This document shows positions 1 through 8,974 of a stretch of 64,000 nt of DNA, one piece after another. Both the position numbers and the translations under genes were made by a program. The stretch's first letter is position 1. Each line of letters starts with the position of its first letter. Under the pieces are notes generated by a model. The model saw nothing but the letters and a program-made list of their open reading frames with translations. It was not told the DNA's origin and did no database searches. The stretch covers positions 248,001 through 312,000 of the forward strand of contig NZ_JAHUBR010000001.1 of NCBI RefSeq assembly GCF_025376885.1, read 5' to 3'. Origin of the DNA: Pseudoruegeria sp. SHC-113. GTDB taxonomy: Bacteria; Pseudomonadota; Alphaproteobacteria; Rhodobacterales; Rhodobacteraceae.

Positions 1-2
1 TG

Positions 3-518
3 GCCTCCTCCTTCCTTGAGCCGCTGGAAGCAACCTCGATCCACGGCACCATCGTGCAAGTCATGCTGCTGGCGCGTTGGCTGGAGGATCCCAAGGGCGC
101 CGCGCAATGCAACGCCACCGTGGCCCGGCAGGTGGATGATTTCCGCGATTTCATCCGGCTGCATTACGTCAGCGAACGGCGTGATAGCGCTTTCTGGCAG
201 GACGTCGCCACAAGCCACCCGGAGCGCATTCTGCAACGGGTGCAGCGCTGGCAGGCCCGCCTGCCGGAGCGCCGCGATTTCACGCCTTTCCCCGGCGATC
301 TGCCCCATGTGCAGGAACAGCTTTACACCCCCGTCCTCGACGGGCTCGGACTCCTCGACCGGGGGGCGGCGAAAGCCGCGCTCGCCCGGACACCCCAACG
401 CCGCGCGCAACTGCGCAAGGCCCATGACACCCTCACGCGCGATCACGCCCGGGCGGCCTCTCGCTGCCTTCCTCACCGGGCCTGGCTGCGCGCGCTTCAC
501 ACGGAACAGGCCCTATGA
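3..518 (+). CDS. tryptophan halogenase family protein, C-terminal part
   Basis: The gene is cut by the left window edge; the frame is open from base 3. The first readable residues, SFLEPLEATSIHG, are the conserved C-terminal motif of flavin-dependent tryptophan halogenases, FADH2-dependent enzymes that chlorinate or brominate aromatic substrates. About 171 residues remain; the FAD-binding and catalytic Lys regions lie upstream and cannot be checked. The tail fits the family, with conserved aromatic and Arg-rich helices. The stop codon overlaps the start of the GH4 gene (ATGA), so the two are probably translationally coupled. Halogenase-family members in sugar-utilisation loci are often of unknown substrate, so the real substrate need not be tryptophan. 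Confidence 0.8.
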   Translation, partial: ASSFLEPLEATSIHGTIVQVMLLARWLEDPKGAAQCNATVARQVDDFRDFIRLHYVSERRDSAFWQDVATSHPERILQRVQRWQARLPERRDFTPFPGDLPHVQEQLYTPVLDGLGLLDRGAAKAALARTPQRRAQLRKAHDTLTRDHARAASRCLPHRAWLRALHTEQAL

Positions 519-2014
519 GCTTCAAGATCTGCATCATCGGCGCGGGCAGCGTCGGCTTCACCAAGAAACTCTGTTCGGACATCCTGAAGGTGCCCGAGTT
601 CACCGGGATCGAGATCGCGCTCACCGATATCAATGACCACAACCTCGACATGATCCGCCAGATCATCGAGACGATCGTGAAGGTGAACGGGCTGCCCGCG
701 AAAGTCACCGCCACCACCGATCGCCGCGCGGCGCTGGCAGGCGCGCGCTACGTGATGAACTGCGTGCGGATCGGCGGGCTGGAGGCCTTTGAGAGCGACA
801 TCGCCATCCCGCTGAAATACGGCGTGGATCAATGTGTGGGCGATACGATCTGCGCGGGCGGCATCATGTATGGCCAGCGCGGCATCGCCGCCATGCTGGA
901 GTTCTGCAAGGACATCCGCGAGGTCGCCGAGCCCGACGCGCTGCTGCTGAACTACGCCAACCCGATGGTGATGATGACATGGGCGGCGCTGGACGCGGGC
1001 GGCGTGCGCACCGTGGGCCTGTGCCACGGGGTGCAGAACGGCCACCGCCAGATCGCCCGCGCGCTGGGGGTGGAGGGGCCGGAAGAGGTGGACATCATCT
1101 GCTCCGGCATCAACCACCAGACGTGGTATCTCGACATTCGCTACAAGGGCGCACAGATCAGCCGCGATGCGCTTGTGGCGGCGATGGAAGCGCATCCCGT
1201 CTTCTCGCAGCAGGAGAAGGTGCGCATCGATGTGTTGAAGCGTTTCGGCGTCTATTCCACGGAATCCAACGGGCATTTGTCGGAATATCTGCCGTGGTAT
1301 CGCAAGCGCCCGGAGGAAATCGGCGATTGGATCAGCCTCGACGAGTGGATCCACGGTGAGACGGGCGGCTACCTGCGCTACTGCACGGAGAACCGCAACT
1401 GGTTCGAACAGGATTTCCCGAAGTTCCTCGAAGAGGCCGCCGTGCCGCTCGCCGGCCCGCGCACCGATGAACACGCAAGCTGGATTCTGGAAGCGCTGGA
1501 AACCGGGCGCGTCTATCGCGGCCATTTCAATGTGCGCAACGGCGGTGTGATCACGAACCTGCCCGAGGATTGCATCATCGAAAGCCCCGGCTTCGTGGAT
1601 CGCTTCGGGATCAACATGGTGGAGGGCATCACCCTGCCCATGGCCGCCGCCGCCACCTGCTCGGTGAGCGTGAACGTGCAGCGCATGGCCGTGCGCGCGG
1701 CGTTGACGGGCGATGTGGACTTGTTGAAACAGGCCATGCTGCACGATCCGCTTGTTGGCGCGGTCTGCACGCCCGAGGAGGTCTGGCAGATGGTGGACGA
1801 GATGCTCGTGGCGCAGGCCGAATGGCTGCCGCAATACGCCGAAGCGATCCCGGCGGCGAAGGAACGGCTGAAGGCCCCGAAGGTGAAAACGCGCAATTGG
1901 GCGGGCGCGGCGCGGCTGGGGGTGCGTTCGGTGGAAGAGCTGCGCGCCGCGCGGGCCGCGAAGGAGGCCGCAGCGGGTGAGGGCCATGGGCTCGGCACGA
2001 AAGTGATGGGATAA
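515..2014 (+). CDS. GH4 family alpha-galactosidase/alpha-glucosidase-type glycosidase
   Basis: 499 residues, full length for glycoside hydrolase family 4, whose enzymes use NAD+ and a divalent metal (Mn2+) to cleave glycosides by an oxidation-elimination mechanism. Visible: N-terminal dinucleotide-binding loop GAGSVGF (9-15), NYANP (146-150), and the metal-ligand pair expected for the family, Cys170 in GLCHGV and His201 in GINHQTW. There is no signal peptide, so it acts in the cytoplasm on imported sugars. GH4 members differ in substrate (alpha-galactosides, alpha-glucosides, glucuronides, 6-phosphoglycosides). The CHGV motif points to the MelA/AglA-like branch, but the substrate is not fixed by sequence. 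It overlaps the preceding halogenase-family gene by 4 bases. Confidence 0.9.
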   Translation: MSFKICIIGAGSVGFTKKLCSDILKVPEFTGIEIALTDINDHNLDMIRQIIETIVKVNGLPAKVTATTDRRAALAGARYVMNCVRIGGLEAFESDIAIPLKYGVDQCVGDTICAGGIMYGQRGIAAMLEFCKDIREVAEPDALLLNYANPMVMMTWAALDAGGVRTVGLCHGVQNGHRQIARALGVEGPEEVDIICSGINHQTWYLDIRYKGAQISRDALVAAMEAHPVFSQQEKVRIDVLKRFGVYSTESNGHLSEYLPWYRKRPEEIGDWISLDEWIHGETGGYLRYCTENRNWFEQDFPKFLEEAAVPLAGPRTDEHASWILEALETGRVYRGHFNVRNGGVITNLPEDCIIESPGFVDRFGINMVEGITLPMAAAATCSVSVNVQRMAVRAALTGDVDLLKQAMLHDPLVGAVCTPEEVWQMVDEMLVAQAEWLPQYAEAIPAAKERLKAPKVKTRNWAGAARLGVRSVEELRAARAAKEAAAGEGHGLGTKVMG

Positions 2015-2143
2015 GCCTAGCGTCGGCCCGTGCCGTGGCGTCACAGCCTTGGCGCGGGCCGGGAACCCTGTTGAGCATTTCCGCGCCGCCGCTACTCTGC
2101 CCGCCAAGCGGCACACATCAGGGGGAGGGCCGGCCAGGGGCCG

Positions 2144-3487
2144 GTGCGGCGCATGTTCAAACGGATTCTCAAGATCACGGCCTCGCTCGTGGGGCTCCTC
2201 CTGCTGGGCGGGCTCGCCTTCCTCTGGATCGCCCCGCCGGACCTGCTGCGCGTGGGCACGAATTACTCCGCCAAAATCGTCTGCTCCAACGTCTTTCTGG
2301 CGGGGCGTGACGCCGATGAGGTGCTCGCAGTGGACGTGCAGGCGCCGGGGCATCCGCTGCTGAAATACGTCTCTATTAAGGTGGATTCCGAGGCTCAGGC
2401 GGTGGAAGCACGGCTCTTCCGCTTCTTCGCGCCCGCCACTTCCGCCTATCGCGCAGGGCTCGGCTGCAGCAACACCCAGAGCGGCACCCTAAGCGCGGCA
2501 CAGCTGGACGCGCCCGCCGCACCCGGCACCGGGCTTTGGCCCGCCGGCAACCGCGTTGCGCCCTCGCAGGATCCCGAGGTTCTGGCAGCCCTTTCCGATC
2601 CGGCGCTGCTGGGCGAGGGGTTCCGCGCCGCCGTCGCGGTGAAAAACGGGCGCATCATCGGCGAAAGCTACGCCGAGGGCTTTACCGCCGATACACCGCT
2701 CTTGGGCTGGTCCATGACCAAGACCGTCACAGCCGGTTTGATCGGCACGCTGATCCACTCCGGCCAAATGGCGCTGCAGGATGATCTGACGGCAAGCTAC
2801 CCCGAGTGGGCCACGGACGATCGCAAGGCCATCACGGTGGAAGACATGCTCGCCATGGCCAGCGGCCTGCGTTGGAACGAGGGCTATGGCAACGTGTCGG
2901 ACGTGACGCGGATGCTCTATCTCGTGGACGACATGGCCGGGTTCGCGGCCAGCCAGCCCGCAGAGGCCGCGCCGCAGCAGGTGTTCACCTATTCCTCGGG
3001 CACCTCCACGATGCTCGCACGCCTCTGGCAGGACGTGGTGGGCGAAGACAGCCTGACCTACCCGAAAAAGGCTCTGTTCCAGCCGCTTGGCATGGCTTCG
3101 GCGGTGATGGAAACGGACGCGCGCGATACCTTTGTCGGCTCCAGCTACATGTATGCCACCGCGCGCGATTGGGCGCGGTTCGGGCAGTTCCTGCTGCAGG
3201 GCGGGGAATGGAACGGCGCGGCGCTGCTGCCGGTGGGCTTCACCGATTGGATGTTTGAGCCGGTTCCGGCGTCCGATGGCGTTTACGCCAAAGGGCACCT
3301 CTGGCTCGAAGCCTCCGGCGACAAGCCGCCGTTTGAAGATGCCGTCTGGCTCTCCGGCCATGACGGCCAGAGCATCGGCATCTTCCCCTCGCATGATCTG
3401 GTTGTGGTGCGCCTTGGCCTGACGCCTTCGCGGCTGGGCTATTCGGCCCTGCCGCTGGCGCAGGCGCTGATCGAGGCGACGGAGTAG
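2144..3487 (+). CDS. serine hydrolase, class C beta-lactamase fold (6-aminohexanoate-dimer hydrolase-like)
   Basis: 447 residues beginning with a basic stretch and one hydrophobic segment (about 9-31), so exported or anchored in the inner membrane facing the periplasm. The SxxK catalytic motif is S190-M-T-K193; a second motif, YSSG, near residue 283 stands in for YxN. The C-terminal SGHDGQSIGIFP region fits the HxG-like third motif. This set is typical of NylB-like esterases and amidases rather than true beta-lactamases. The start is a GTG at 2144, with an ATG at 2153 as alternative; a purine-rich ribosome binding site lies at 2121-2129 and is nearer to the GTG. Convergent with rhaI. The substrate is unknown. 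Confidence 0.8.
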   Translation: MRRMFKRILKITASLVGLLLLGGLAFLWIAPPDLLRVGTNYSAKIVCSNVFLAGRDADEVLAVDVQAPGHPLLKYVSIKVDSEAQAVEARLFRFFAPATSAYRAGLGCSNTQSGTLSAAQLDAPAAPGTGLWPAGNRVAPSQDPEVLAALSDPALLGEGFRAAVAVKNGRIIGESYAEGFTADTPLLGWSMTKTVTAGLIGTLIHSGQMALQDDLTASYPEWATDDRKAITVEDMLAMASGLRWNEGYGNVSDVTRMLYLVDDMAGFAASQPAEAAPQQVFTYSSGTSTMLARLWQDVVGEDSLTYPKKALFQPLGMASAVMETDARDTFVGSSYMYATARDWARFGQFLLQGGEWNGAALLPVGFTDWMFEPVPASDGVYAKGHLWLEASGDKPPFEDAVWLSGHDGQSIGIFPSHDLVVVRLGLTPSRLGYSALPLAQALIEATE

Positions 3488-3502
3488 GCCGGCCGGCGTG
3501 GG

Positions 3503-4747
3503 TTACCCCCGCGCCGCGACCTTGGATTGGTAGACGTCCAGTTCCTTGATGAGCGCAAGGCCCTCGGGCACCTCGTTGCGGCGGCAGAACTCGGCCCAGA
3601 TCGCGCCATAGGGCAGATCCTTCAGCTCTTCCGTCATCACAAGGCGTTTGGTGAAATCAAGGCCCGTTTCGGCCTGTGTTAGAGCCTGTTGTGGCGCAAG
3701 CATGGCGCGCAGGAGGGCCTTCTGCATGTTACGCGTGCCGATCACCCAGGCGGCGGTGCGGCTGATCGTGGCGTCGAAGAAATCGAGCCCGATCCGCGTG
3801 CGCGCCAGAAGATCGCCGCTCACCAGCGCCTGCGCCATGGCGAGGATGTCATCGTCCAGCAGGATCACGTGGTCTGAGTCCCAGCGCATCGGGCGCGAAA
3901 CGTGCAGCAGCATCTCCGGCACCGAAAGCGACACCGCGCTGAGCTTGTCGGCGATGTTCTCGGTCGGGTGGAAATGGCCCATGTCGAGGCAGAGAAGCGT
4001 GCCCTTGCGGATCGCGTAGCCCATGTAGAACTCGTGGCTGCCCACGGTATAAGCCTCCACGCCGATGCCGAAGAGCTTGCTCTCAACCGCGTCGCGCATC
4101 TGCGCCGGATCCAGCCCGTCGGCCATCATCGCATCGAGCGAGGCCTCCAGCCGCTGGCGCGGGGCGAGGCGATCGACGGGGATGTCTTTCATCCCGTCCG
4201 GCACCCAGATGTTGTTGACGCAAGCCGTGCCAAGTTCGGCCCCCATCCGCGCCGCGATCTCGCGGCTGCGCTTGCCGTGTTCGATCCAGAAATCGCGGAT
4301 GCCCTGATCGGGGTGGCTGAGGGTCAAGTTGTCGTCGGCCTTGGCGTGGGCAAAGAAGGTGGGGTTGAAGTCGAGCCCCAATCCTTGCGCCTTGGCCCAC
4401 TCCACCCAGGGGGCGAAATGGGTGTATTCGATCTCGTCCCGGTCCGGGTTGGCCTCGGTGTCCAGATACATCGCGTGCAGGTTCAGCCGGTGCTTGCCCG
4501 GGATCATCCCGTAGGCAAAGTCCAGATCCGCGCGCAGCTCGTCCGGCGTGCGGGCGCGGCCCGGGTGGTTGCCGGTGGCCTGAATGCCGCCGCCGGAGGC
4601 ACCCGTCTTGGTTTCAAAGCCCACCACGTCATTGCCCTGCCAGCAATGCATGGAGATGGGCACGCTCTTCAACGCGGTCAGCGCGGCTTCGGTATCCACG
4701 CCCCAATCCGCAAAGGCGGCCTTGGCCGACTCATATGCTATCGCCAT
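3503..4747 (-). CDS. rhaI: L-rhamnose isomerase
   Basis: 414 residues of the metal-dependent (beta/alpha)8 isomerase family, related to the Pseudomonas stutzeri-type L-rhamnose isomerase. It converts L-rhamnose to L-rhamnulose in the cytoplasm. Conserved segments include HCWQGNDVVGFE near the N terminus, HAMYLD, and LDMGHFHPTE with Asp and His metal ligands. The start at 4747 is preceded by a good ribosome binding site (GGGAGGGAAG); a longer open frame upstream is not needed. It follows rhaD by 22 bases, so the two form one leftward operon, the rhizobial rhaDI arrangement. Related enzymes also act on rare aldoses such as D-allose, so side activities are possible. Confidence 0.95.
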   Translation of the reverse strand: MAIAYESAKAAFADWGVDTEAALTALKSVPISMHCWQGNDVVGFETKTGASGGGIQATGNHPGRARTPDELRADLDFAYGMIPGKHRLNLHAMYLDTEANPDRDEIEYTHFAPWVEWAKAQGLGLDFNPTFFAHAKADDNLTLSHPDQGIRDFWIEHGKRSREIAARMGAELGTACVNNIWVPDGMKDIPVDRLAPRQRLEASLDAMMADGLDPAQMRDAVESKLFGIGVEAYTVGSHEFYMGYAIRKGTLLCLDMGHFHPTENIADKLSAVSLSVPEMLLHVSRPMRWDSDHVILLDDDILAMAQALVSGDLLARTRIGLDFFDATISRTAAWVIGTRNMQKALLRAMLAPQQALTQAETGLDFTKRLVMTEELKDLPYGAIWAEFCRRNEVPEGLALIKELDVYQSKVAARG

Positions 4748-4769
4748 CGTCTTCCCTCCCGGCTTCCCC

Positions 4770-6872
4770 TTAGCGGGGGAAGGCCTGCACGTTGCCGGCA
4801 TCCACGTTCAGGATGTTGCCGGTGGATTTTGCCGAGGTATCGGCGGCGAAGAAATAGCAGGCTTCCGCGATGTCCTCGGGCAGAACCGAGCGCTTCAGCA
4901 TGGAGCGTTGGCGGTACATTTCCTCAAGGCCTTCTTTGTCGGTGCCATAGGTGGAGGCGCGCTGGTCGAGCCATTCGCCCTGCCAAATGCGCGAGCCGCG
5001 CAGCACGGCGTCGGGGTTCACGACGTTCACACGGATCCCGGCCTCGGCCCCTTCAAGAGCCAGGCAGCGGGCGAGGTGAATTTCGCTCGCCTTGGCGGTG
5101 CAATAGGCCGAGGCGTTGGGCGAGGCGGCAAGCCCGTTCTTGGAGGCCACGAAGACGATGGAGCCGCCCATGTCCTGCACGCGCATCAGCTTGAAGGCCG
5201 CGCGGCTGACGAGGAAATAGCCGGTGGATAGGATCTCCATGTTCTTGTTCCACATGGCGAGCGAGGTTTCCTCGACCGGTGCGGAAGAGGCGATCCCGGC
5301 GTTGGAGACAAGGATGTCGACGCCACCGAAAGCCACGCAGGCCGCGGCGAAGGCGCGTTCCACGGCGTCTTCGCGGGTTACGTCCATGGTGACGGAGGAG
5401 ACAACATCCGCGCCGAACTGCCCTTTCAGACCCTGTTCCGCCTCGGAAAGCGTCTCGGCGTTGATATCGGCCAGCACCACGCAGGCCCCTTCAGCGAGGT
5501 AGCGGGCCGCCGTGGCCGCGCCAATGCCGCCTGCGCCACCGGTGACAAAGGCCACGCGGCCGGCCAGCGATTTCGGCTTGGGCATGCGCTGCAGCTTGGC
5601 CTCTTCCAGAAGCCAGTATTCGATGTCGAAGGCTTCCTGTTCGGGCAGGCCCACGTATTCGCTCACGGCCGAGGCGCCGCGCATCACGTTGATGGCGTTG
5701 ACGTAGAATTCGCCAGAGATGCGGGCGGTGGCCTTGTCCTTGGCGAAGGTGATCATGCCGACGCCGGGCACGAGGTACACAACGGCGTTGGGATCGCGCA
5801 GGGCCGGGGAGTCGGCGTGTTTGCAGCGCTCGTAATAGGCGGCGTAGTCCTCGCGGTAGGCCGCGATCTGATCGGCAAGCCCGGCGAGAACATCGTCGAT
5901 ATTGCCTGCTTTAGGGTCGAAATTCACCACCAGCGGGCGGATCTTGGTGCGCAGGAAGTGATCCGGGCAGGAGGTGCCGAGCGCGGCCAGCGGCTCCATG
6001 TCGTTCGCGTTCACGAACTCCAGCACCTCGGCGCTGTCGTTGAAATGGCCGACCATATGCTGGTTGCCGGAGACGAAGCCACGGATCGCGGGCATCAGGC
6101 GCGCGGCCACCTCGGCGCGGGCCTCCGTGGGCAGGCTCTGGTGCTTTGCACCGCCGAAGGCGGGCTTGCCCTCGGTGCGTTCGGCCAGCCATTGCGTTGC
6201 CTGATTGATGACGTCGATCGTCATGTCGTAGCAGTCTTTCGCGGTGTCGCCCCAGGTGAACAGCCCGTGGCTTTCCAGAACCACGCCATCGGCGTCGGGG
6301 TTCTCGAGGCAGAATGTCTCAAGCCAGAGGCCCAGCTCGAAACCGGGTTTCTTCCACGGCAGCCAGCCGATCTTGTCGCCGAAAATCTCTTTCGTGAGCT
6401 CTTTGGAGTTCTTGGACGCGGCGATGGCGATGATGGCATCGGCGTGCACGTGATCAACGTGCTTGCGCGGCACATAGGCGTGCAGTGGCGTGTCGATGGA
6501 GGCGGCGCGCGGGTTCAGGCGGAAGGTGCAATGGGGCAGGTAGCCGACCATCTCGTCCTCATGCTCGACGCCCCGGTAGAGGTTTTTGATCGCGTGGAGT
6601 TTTTCCATGTAGAGCGTGGCGAAACCGTCCATCTTGATCGAGCCGATATCGCCGCCGGAGCCCTTGACCCAGAGCACCTCGACCTCTTTGCCGGTGAGCG
6701 GATCCACTTCCATCGCCTTCACGGAGGTGTTGCCGCCGCCATAATTCGTCACGCGCTTGTCGGCGCCCAGAATGTTGGACCGGTAGAGAAGCAGCTCCGA
6801 TTCGCTCATCCCGGACGCCACCTTGGCGTCCCAGCGATTCTCGAGCAGGGAATTCTCTTGGGTTGTCAGCAT
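4770..6872 (-). CDS. rhaD: bifunctional rhamnulose-1-phosphate aldolase / short-chain dehydrogenase
   Basis: 700 residues with two fused domains. Residues 1 to about 420 are a class II (zinc) aldolase with GGGNTS (45-50) and the metal-binding H141-V-H143. Residues from about 433 are a short-chain dehydrogenase with the NAD-binding loop TGGAGGIG and catalytic YCTAK. The aldolase splits rhamnulose-1-phosphate into dihydroxyacetone phosphate and L-lactaldehyde; the second domain is expected to oxidise L-lactaldehyde to lactate, as known for the RhaEW-type fusions. The start is preceded by GGGAGGA. First gene of the leftward rhaD-rhaI operon, reading away from the shared operator with rhaR. Confidence 0.95.
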   Translation of the reverse strand: MLTTQENSLLENRWDAKVASGMSESELLLYRSNILGADKRVTNYGGGNTSVKAMEVDPLTGKEVEVLWVKGSGGDIGSIKMDGFATLYMEKLHAIKNLYRGVEHEDEMVGYLPHCTFRLNPRAASIDTPLHAYVPRKHVDHVHADAIIAIAASKNSKELTKEIFGDKIGWLPWKKPGFELGLWLETFCLENPDADGVVLESHGLFTWGDTAKDCYDMTIDVINQATQWLAERTEGKPAFGGAKHQSLPTEARAEVAARLMPAIRGFVSGNQHMVGHFNDSAEVLEFVNANDMEPLAALGTSCPDHFLRTKIRPLVVNFDPKAGNIDDVLAGLADQIAAYREDYAAYYERCKHADSPALRDPNAVVYLVPGVGMITFAKDKATARISGEFYVNAINVMRGASAVSEYVGLPEQEAFDIEYWLLEEAKLQRMPKPKSLAGRVAFVTGGAGGIGAATAARYLAEGACVVLADINAETLSEAEQGLKGQFGADVVSSVTMDVTREDAVERAFAAACVAFGGVDILVSNAGIASSAPVEETSLAMWNKNMEILSTGYFLVSRAAFKLMRVQDMGGSIVFVASKNGLAASPNASAYCTAKASEIHLARCLALEGAEAGIRVNVVNPDAVLRGSRIWQGEWLDQRASTYGTDKEGLEEMYRQRSMLKRSVLPEDIAEACYFFAADTSAKSTGNILNVDAGNVQAFPR

Positions 6873-6942
6873 CTTATCCTCCCGGGTGGCGCCCTGCGCC
6901 CGTATCTGAAATCGTGGACATCCTGCGAATGGTGCGTCGGAA

Positions 6943-7015
6943 TGTCAATCATAAACGATCACAAACAATCATGCTGCAGTGCAGAATGAGCGAAAATGAT
7001 TGTTAATGATTGACA
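6943..7015. promoter_or_regulatory. divergent rhaD/rhaR operator-promoter, symmetric decamer array
   Basis: A 73-bp dyad centred on base 6979. The centre is a perfect 11-bp palindrome CTGCAGTGCAG (6974-6984). Each flank carries three 10-bp units reading outward: ATGATTGACA is outermost and identical on both sides (6943-6952 reversed, 7006-7015). ATGATTGTTA (6996-7005) faces the weaker unit at 6953-6962, and the innermost units (6963-6972, 6986-6995) are less alike. TTGACA, a perfect -35 hexamer, sits in both outer units pointing outward (7010-7015 and 6948-6943), so a repressor bound here would cover both promoters. The likely ligand is the adjacent DeoR-family RhaR. The -10 boxes are weak. 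Confidence 0.8.
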
Positions 7016-7059
7016 GGCTGATCGAATCTGCGCAGTGTCTGAAGCCAAGGGAGGTGCAA

Positions 7060-7866
7060 ATGCACGAGAAAGAACGCCATCGAATCATCTTGTCCGCAGT
7101 CCAGGACCGCCCCGTCGTGACGGTGGTGGAGCTGTGCACGCTGACCGATGCCTCGGAGGCGACCATCCGGCGCGACATCGCCACGCTGCACACCCAGCGC
7201 AAGCTGCGGCGTGTGCGGGGCGGGGCGGAGGCGATCACGCCGCCGCAGTTCGTTGGCCTTGCCGGGCGGCCCTTTTCGGTGAATCAGAGTCTGCGTAGCC
7301 GTGAAAAGCAGGCGATTGCGCGCGCCGCCGTGGAGCTCTGCGACGATGGCGATTCCATCATCATCAACGGCGGCACCACGACGTTCCAGATGGTGCATCC
7401 GCTGGCCAGCCGCCGGATGCAGGTTTTCACCAACTCCTTTCCGATTGCCGAGCACCTGCTCAAGCACTCGAAGAACACGATCATGCTGTCCGGTGGGGCG
7501 ATCTACCGGGAGCAGAACATCATCCTGTCGCCCTTCGACAATGACGTGACGCGCAACTTCTACGCGCGCCGCATGTTCATGGGCGCGCATGGGCTGGGGC
7601 CGCTGGGCCTGATGGAAGCGGATCCGCTGCTGATCCAGGCCGAACAGAAGCTGATCGGCCAGGCCGATGAGCTTGTGGTTCTGGTGGACAGCAGCAAGTT
7701 TGAAAGCCGCTCCAGCCTGATCCTTTGCCCGTTGAGCCGGATCACCACCGTGATCACGGACGAGGGCTTGTCCGATGCAGCCGCCGCCATGCTGGAAGCG
7801 GCTGATGTGAACTTGATCGTCGCCTCGACGGGCGCCGCTCAGGAAGAGGGCGAAGCGGCCTCTTAG
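7060..7866 (+). CDS. rhaR: DeoR-family transcriptional regulator of rhamnose catabolism
   Basis: 268 residues. The N-terminal DeoR winged helix-turn-helix (about 1-57, with DASEATIRRDIATL as recognition region) is followed by a sugar-phosphate-isomerase-like effector domain with the NGGTTTFQ loop typical of DeoR sensors. The start at 7060 has the ribosome binding site AAGGGAGGTG; an upstream in-frame start at 7000 would lie inside the operator and is rejected. In Rhizobium leguminosarum the equivalent regulator controls the rhaRSTPQUK operon and divergent rhaDI. Here the operator array lies directly upstream, which suggests negative autoregulation, with a phosphorylated or isomerised rhamnose intermediate as probable effector (inference). 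Confidence 0.9.
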   Translation: MHEKERHRIILSAVQDRPVVTVVELCTLTDASEATIRRDIATLHTQRKLRRVRGGAEAITPPQFVGLAGRPFSVNQSLRSREKQAIARAAVELCDDGDSIIINGGTTTFQMVHPLASRRMQVFTNSFPIAEHLLKHSKNTIMLSGGAIYREQNIILSPFDNDVTRNFYARRMFMGAHGLGPLGLMEADPLLIQAEQKLIGQADELVVLVDSSKFESRSSLILCPLSRITTVITDEGLSDAAAAMLEAADVNLIVASTGAAQEEGEAAS

Positions 7867-7911
7867 AGCGCAGCGCACGCCGGGAAGATCATAACTCTGG
7901 GAGGAAAATCC

Positions 7912-8910
7912 ATGATCCGCCGCAACTTTACCAAACTGCTCGCAGGCACCGCGATGGCGTCCGCGCTTCTGGCCAGCCCGGCTCTGGCCGATGACAAGCG
8001 CATCGCGCTCGTCGTGAAGGCGCTGGGCATCGGCTTCTTCGAAGCTGCCGCCAAAGGGGCCGAGGAAGCCGCCGCCGAACTCGGTGGCGTGGAAATCATC
8101 TACACCGGCCCGACGGACACCACCGCCGAAGGCCAGATCGAAGTGATCAACTCGCTGATCGCGCAGGGCGTGGATGCCATCGCCATCTCCGCCAACGATC
8201 CGGACGCCCTTGTCCCGGCGCTCAAGAAAGCCATGGACCGTGGCATCACCGTGATCTCCTTTGACTCGGGCGTGGCACCGGAAGGCCGCCAGATGCACCT
8301 GAACCCCTCGTCCAACGCGCTGATCGGCAACATGATCATCAAGCTGGCCGCCGATCACCTGCCCGAAGGCGGCGAAGTTGCCGTGCTCTCGGCCACCACC
8401 ACCTCCACGAACCAGAACATCTGGATCGACGAGATGAACAAGGTGATGGGCAACTATCCGGGCATCGAAGTGGTAGCAACGGTTTACGGCGATGACCTTG
8501 CCGACAAATCCTACCGCGAAGCCCAGGGCCTGATGCAATCCTACCCGGATCTGGACGCGATCATCGCGCCGACCTCCGTGGGCATCGTGGCTGCCGCGCA
8601 AGCCGTGCAGGATGCTGGCAAAGCTGGTGAGATCAACGTGACGGGCCTTGGCCTGCCGTCCGAAATGGCCGGTGCCATCGAAAGCGGCGCGTCTAAGAGC
8701 TTCGCGATCTGGAACCCGATCGATCTGGGCTATGCCGCAACGATGATCGCTCACGCTCTGGCTTCCGGCGATGCTACGGCCGAGCCCGGCGCCTCTATCC
8801 CGATGGGCCGCATGGGCGACGTGACGCTGGACGACACCAACGCTGGCGCGATGGCTGACCCCTTCGTCTACGACTCTTCCAACATCGACGAGTTCAAGTC
8901 GATCTTCTGA
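7912..8910 (+). CDS. rhaS: rhamnose ABC transporter substrate-binding protein
   Basis: 332 residues, periplasmic sugar-binding protein of the ribose/autoinducer-2 type. A Sec signal peptide is clear, with the cleavage motif ASPALA before D27. The mature chain begins in the usual beta-strand followed by a KALGIGFFEAA helix and carries the IAISANDPDALVPALKKA repeat seen in this family. The start has GGGAGGA nine bases upstream. It is the first transport gene after rhaR, and a stem-loop downstream (8924-8952) probably protects this abundant message. Rhamnose as ligand is inferred from the complete rha gene set around it. Confidence 0.93.
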   Translation: MIRRNFTKLLAGTAMASALLASPALADDKRIALVVKALGIGFFEAAAKGAEEAAAELGGVEIIYTGPTDTTAEGQIEVINSLIAQGVDAIAISANDPDALVPALKKAMDRGITVISFDSGVAPEGRQMHLNPSSNALIGNMIIKLAADHLPEGGEVAVLSATTTSTNQNIWIDEMNKVMGNYPGIEVVATVYGDDLADKSYREAQGLMQSYPDLDAIIAPTSVGIVAAAQAVQDAGKAGEINVTGLGLPSEMAGAIESGASKSFAIWNPIDLGYAATMIAHALASGDATAEPGASIPMGRMGDVTLDDTNAGAMADPFVYDSSNIDEFKSIF

Positions 8911-8923
8911 TCGCAGGGCTCTC

Positions 8924-8952
8924 CCCCGGCTCCGGTGCCTTGTGCGCCGGGG
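8924..8952 (+). promoter_or_regulatory. intercistronic stem-loop between rhaS and rhaT
   Basis: CCCCGGC (8924-8930) pairs with GCCGGGG (8946-8952) around a loop that may pair further. There is no U-run, so it is more likely a message-stabilising or processing hairpin than a terminator, of the kind that lets the binding protein be made in excess over the membrane complex. Confidence 0.5.
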
Positions 8953-8974
8953 CCACCTAGATTCCAGAAATGAC

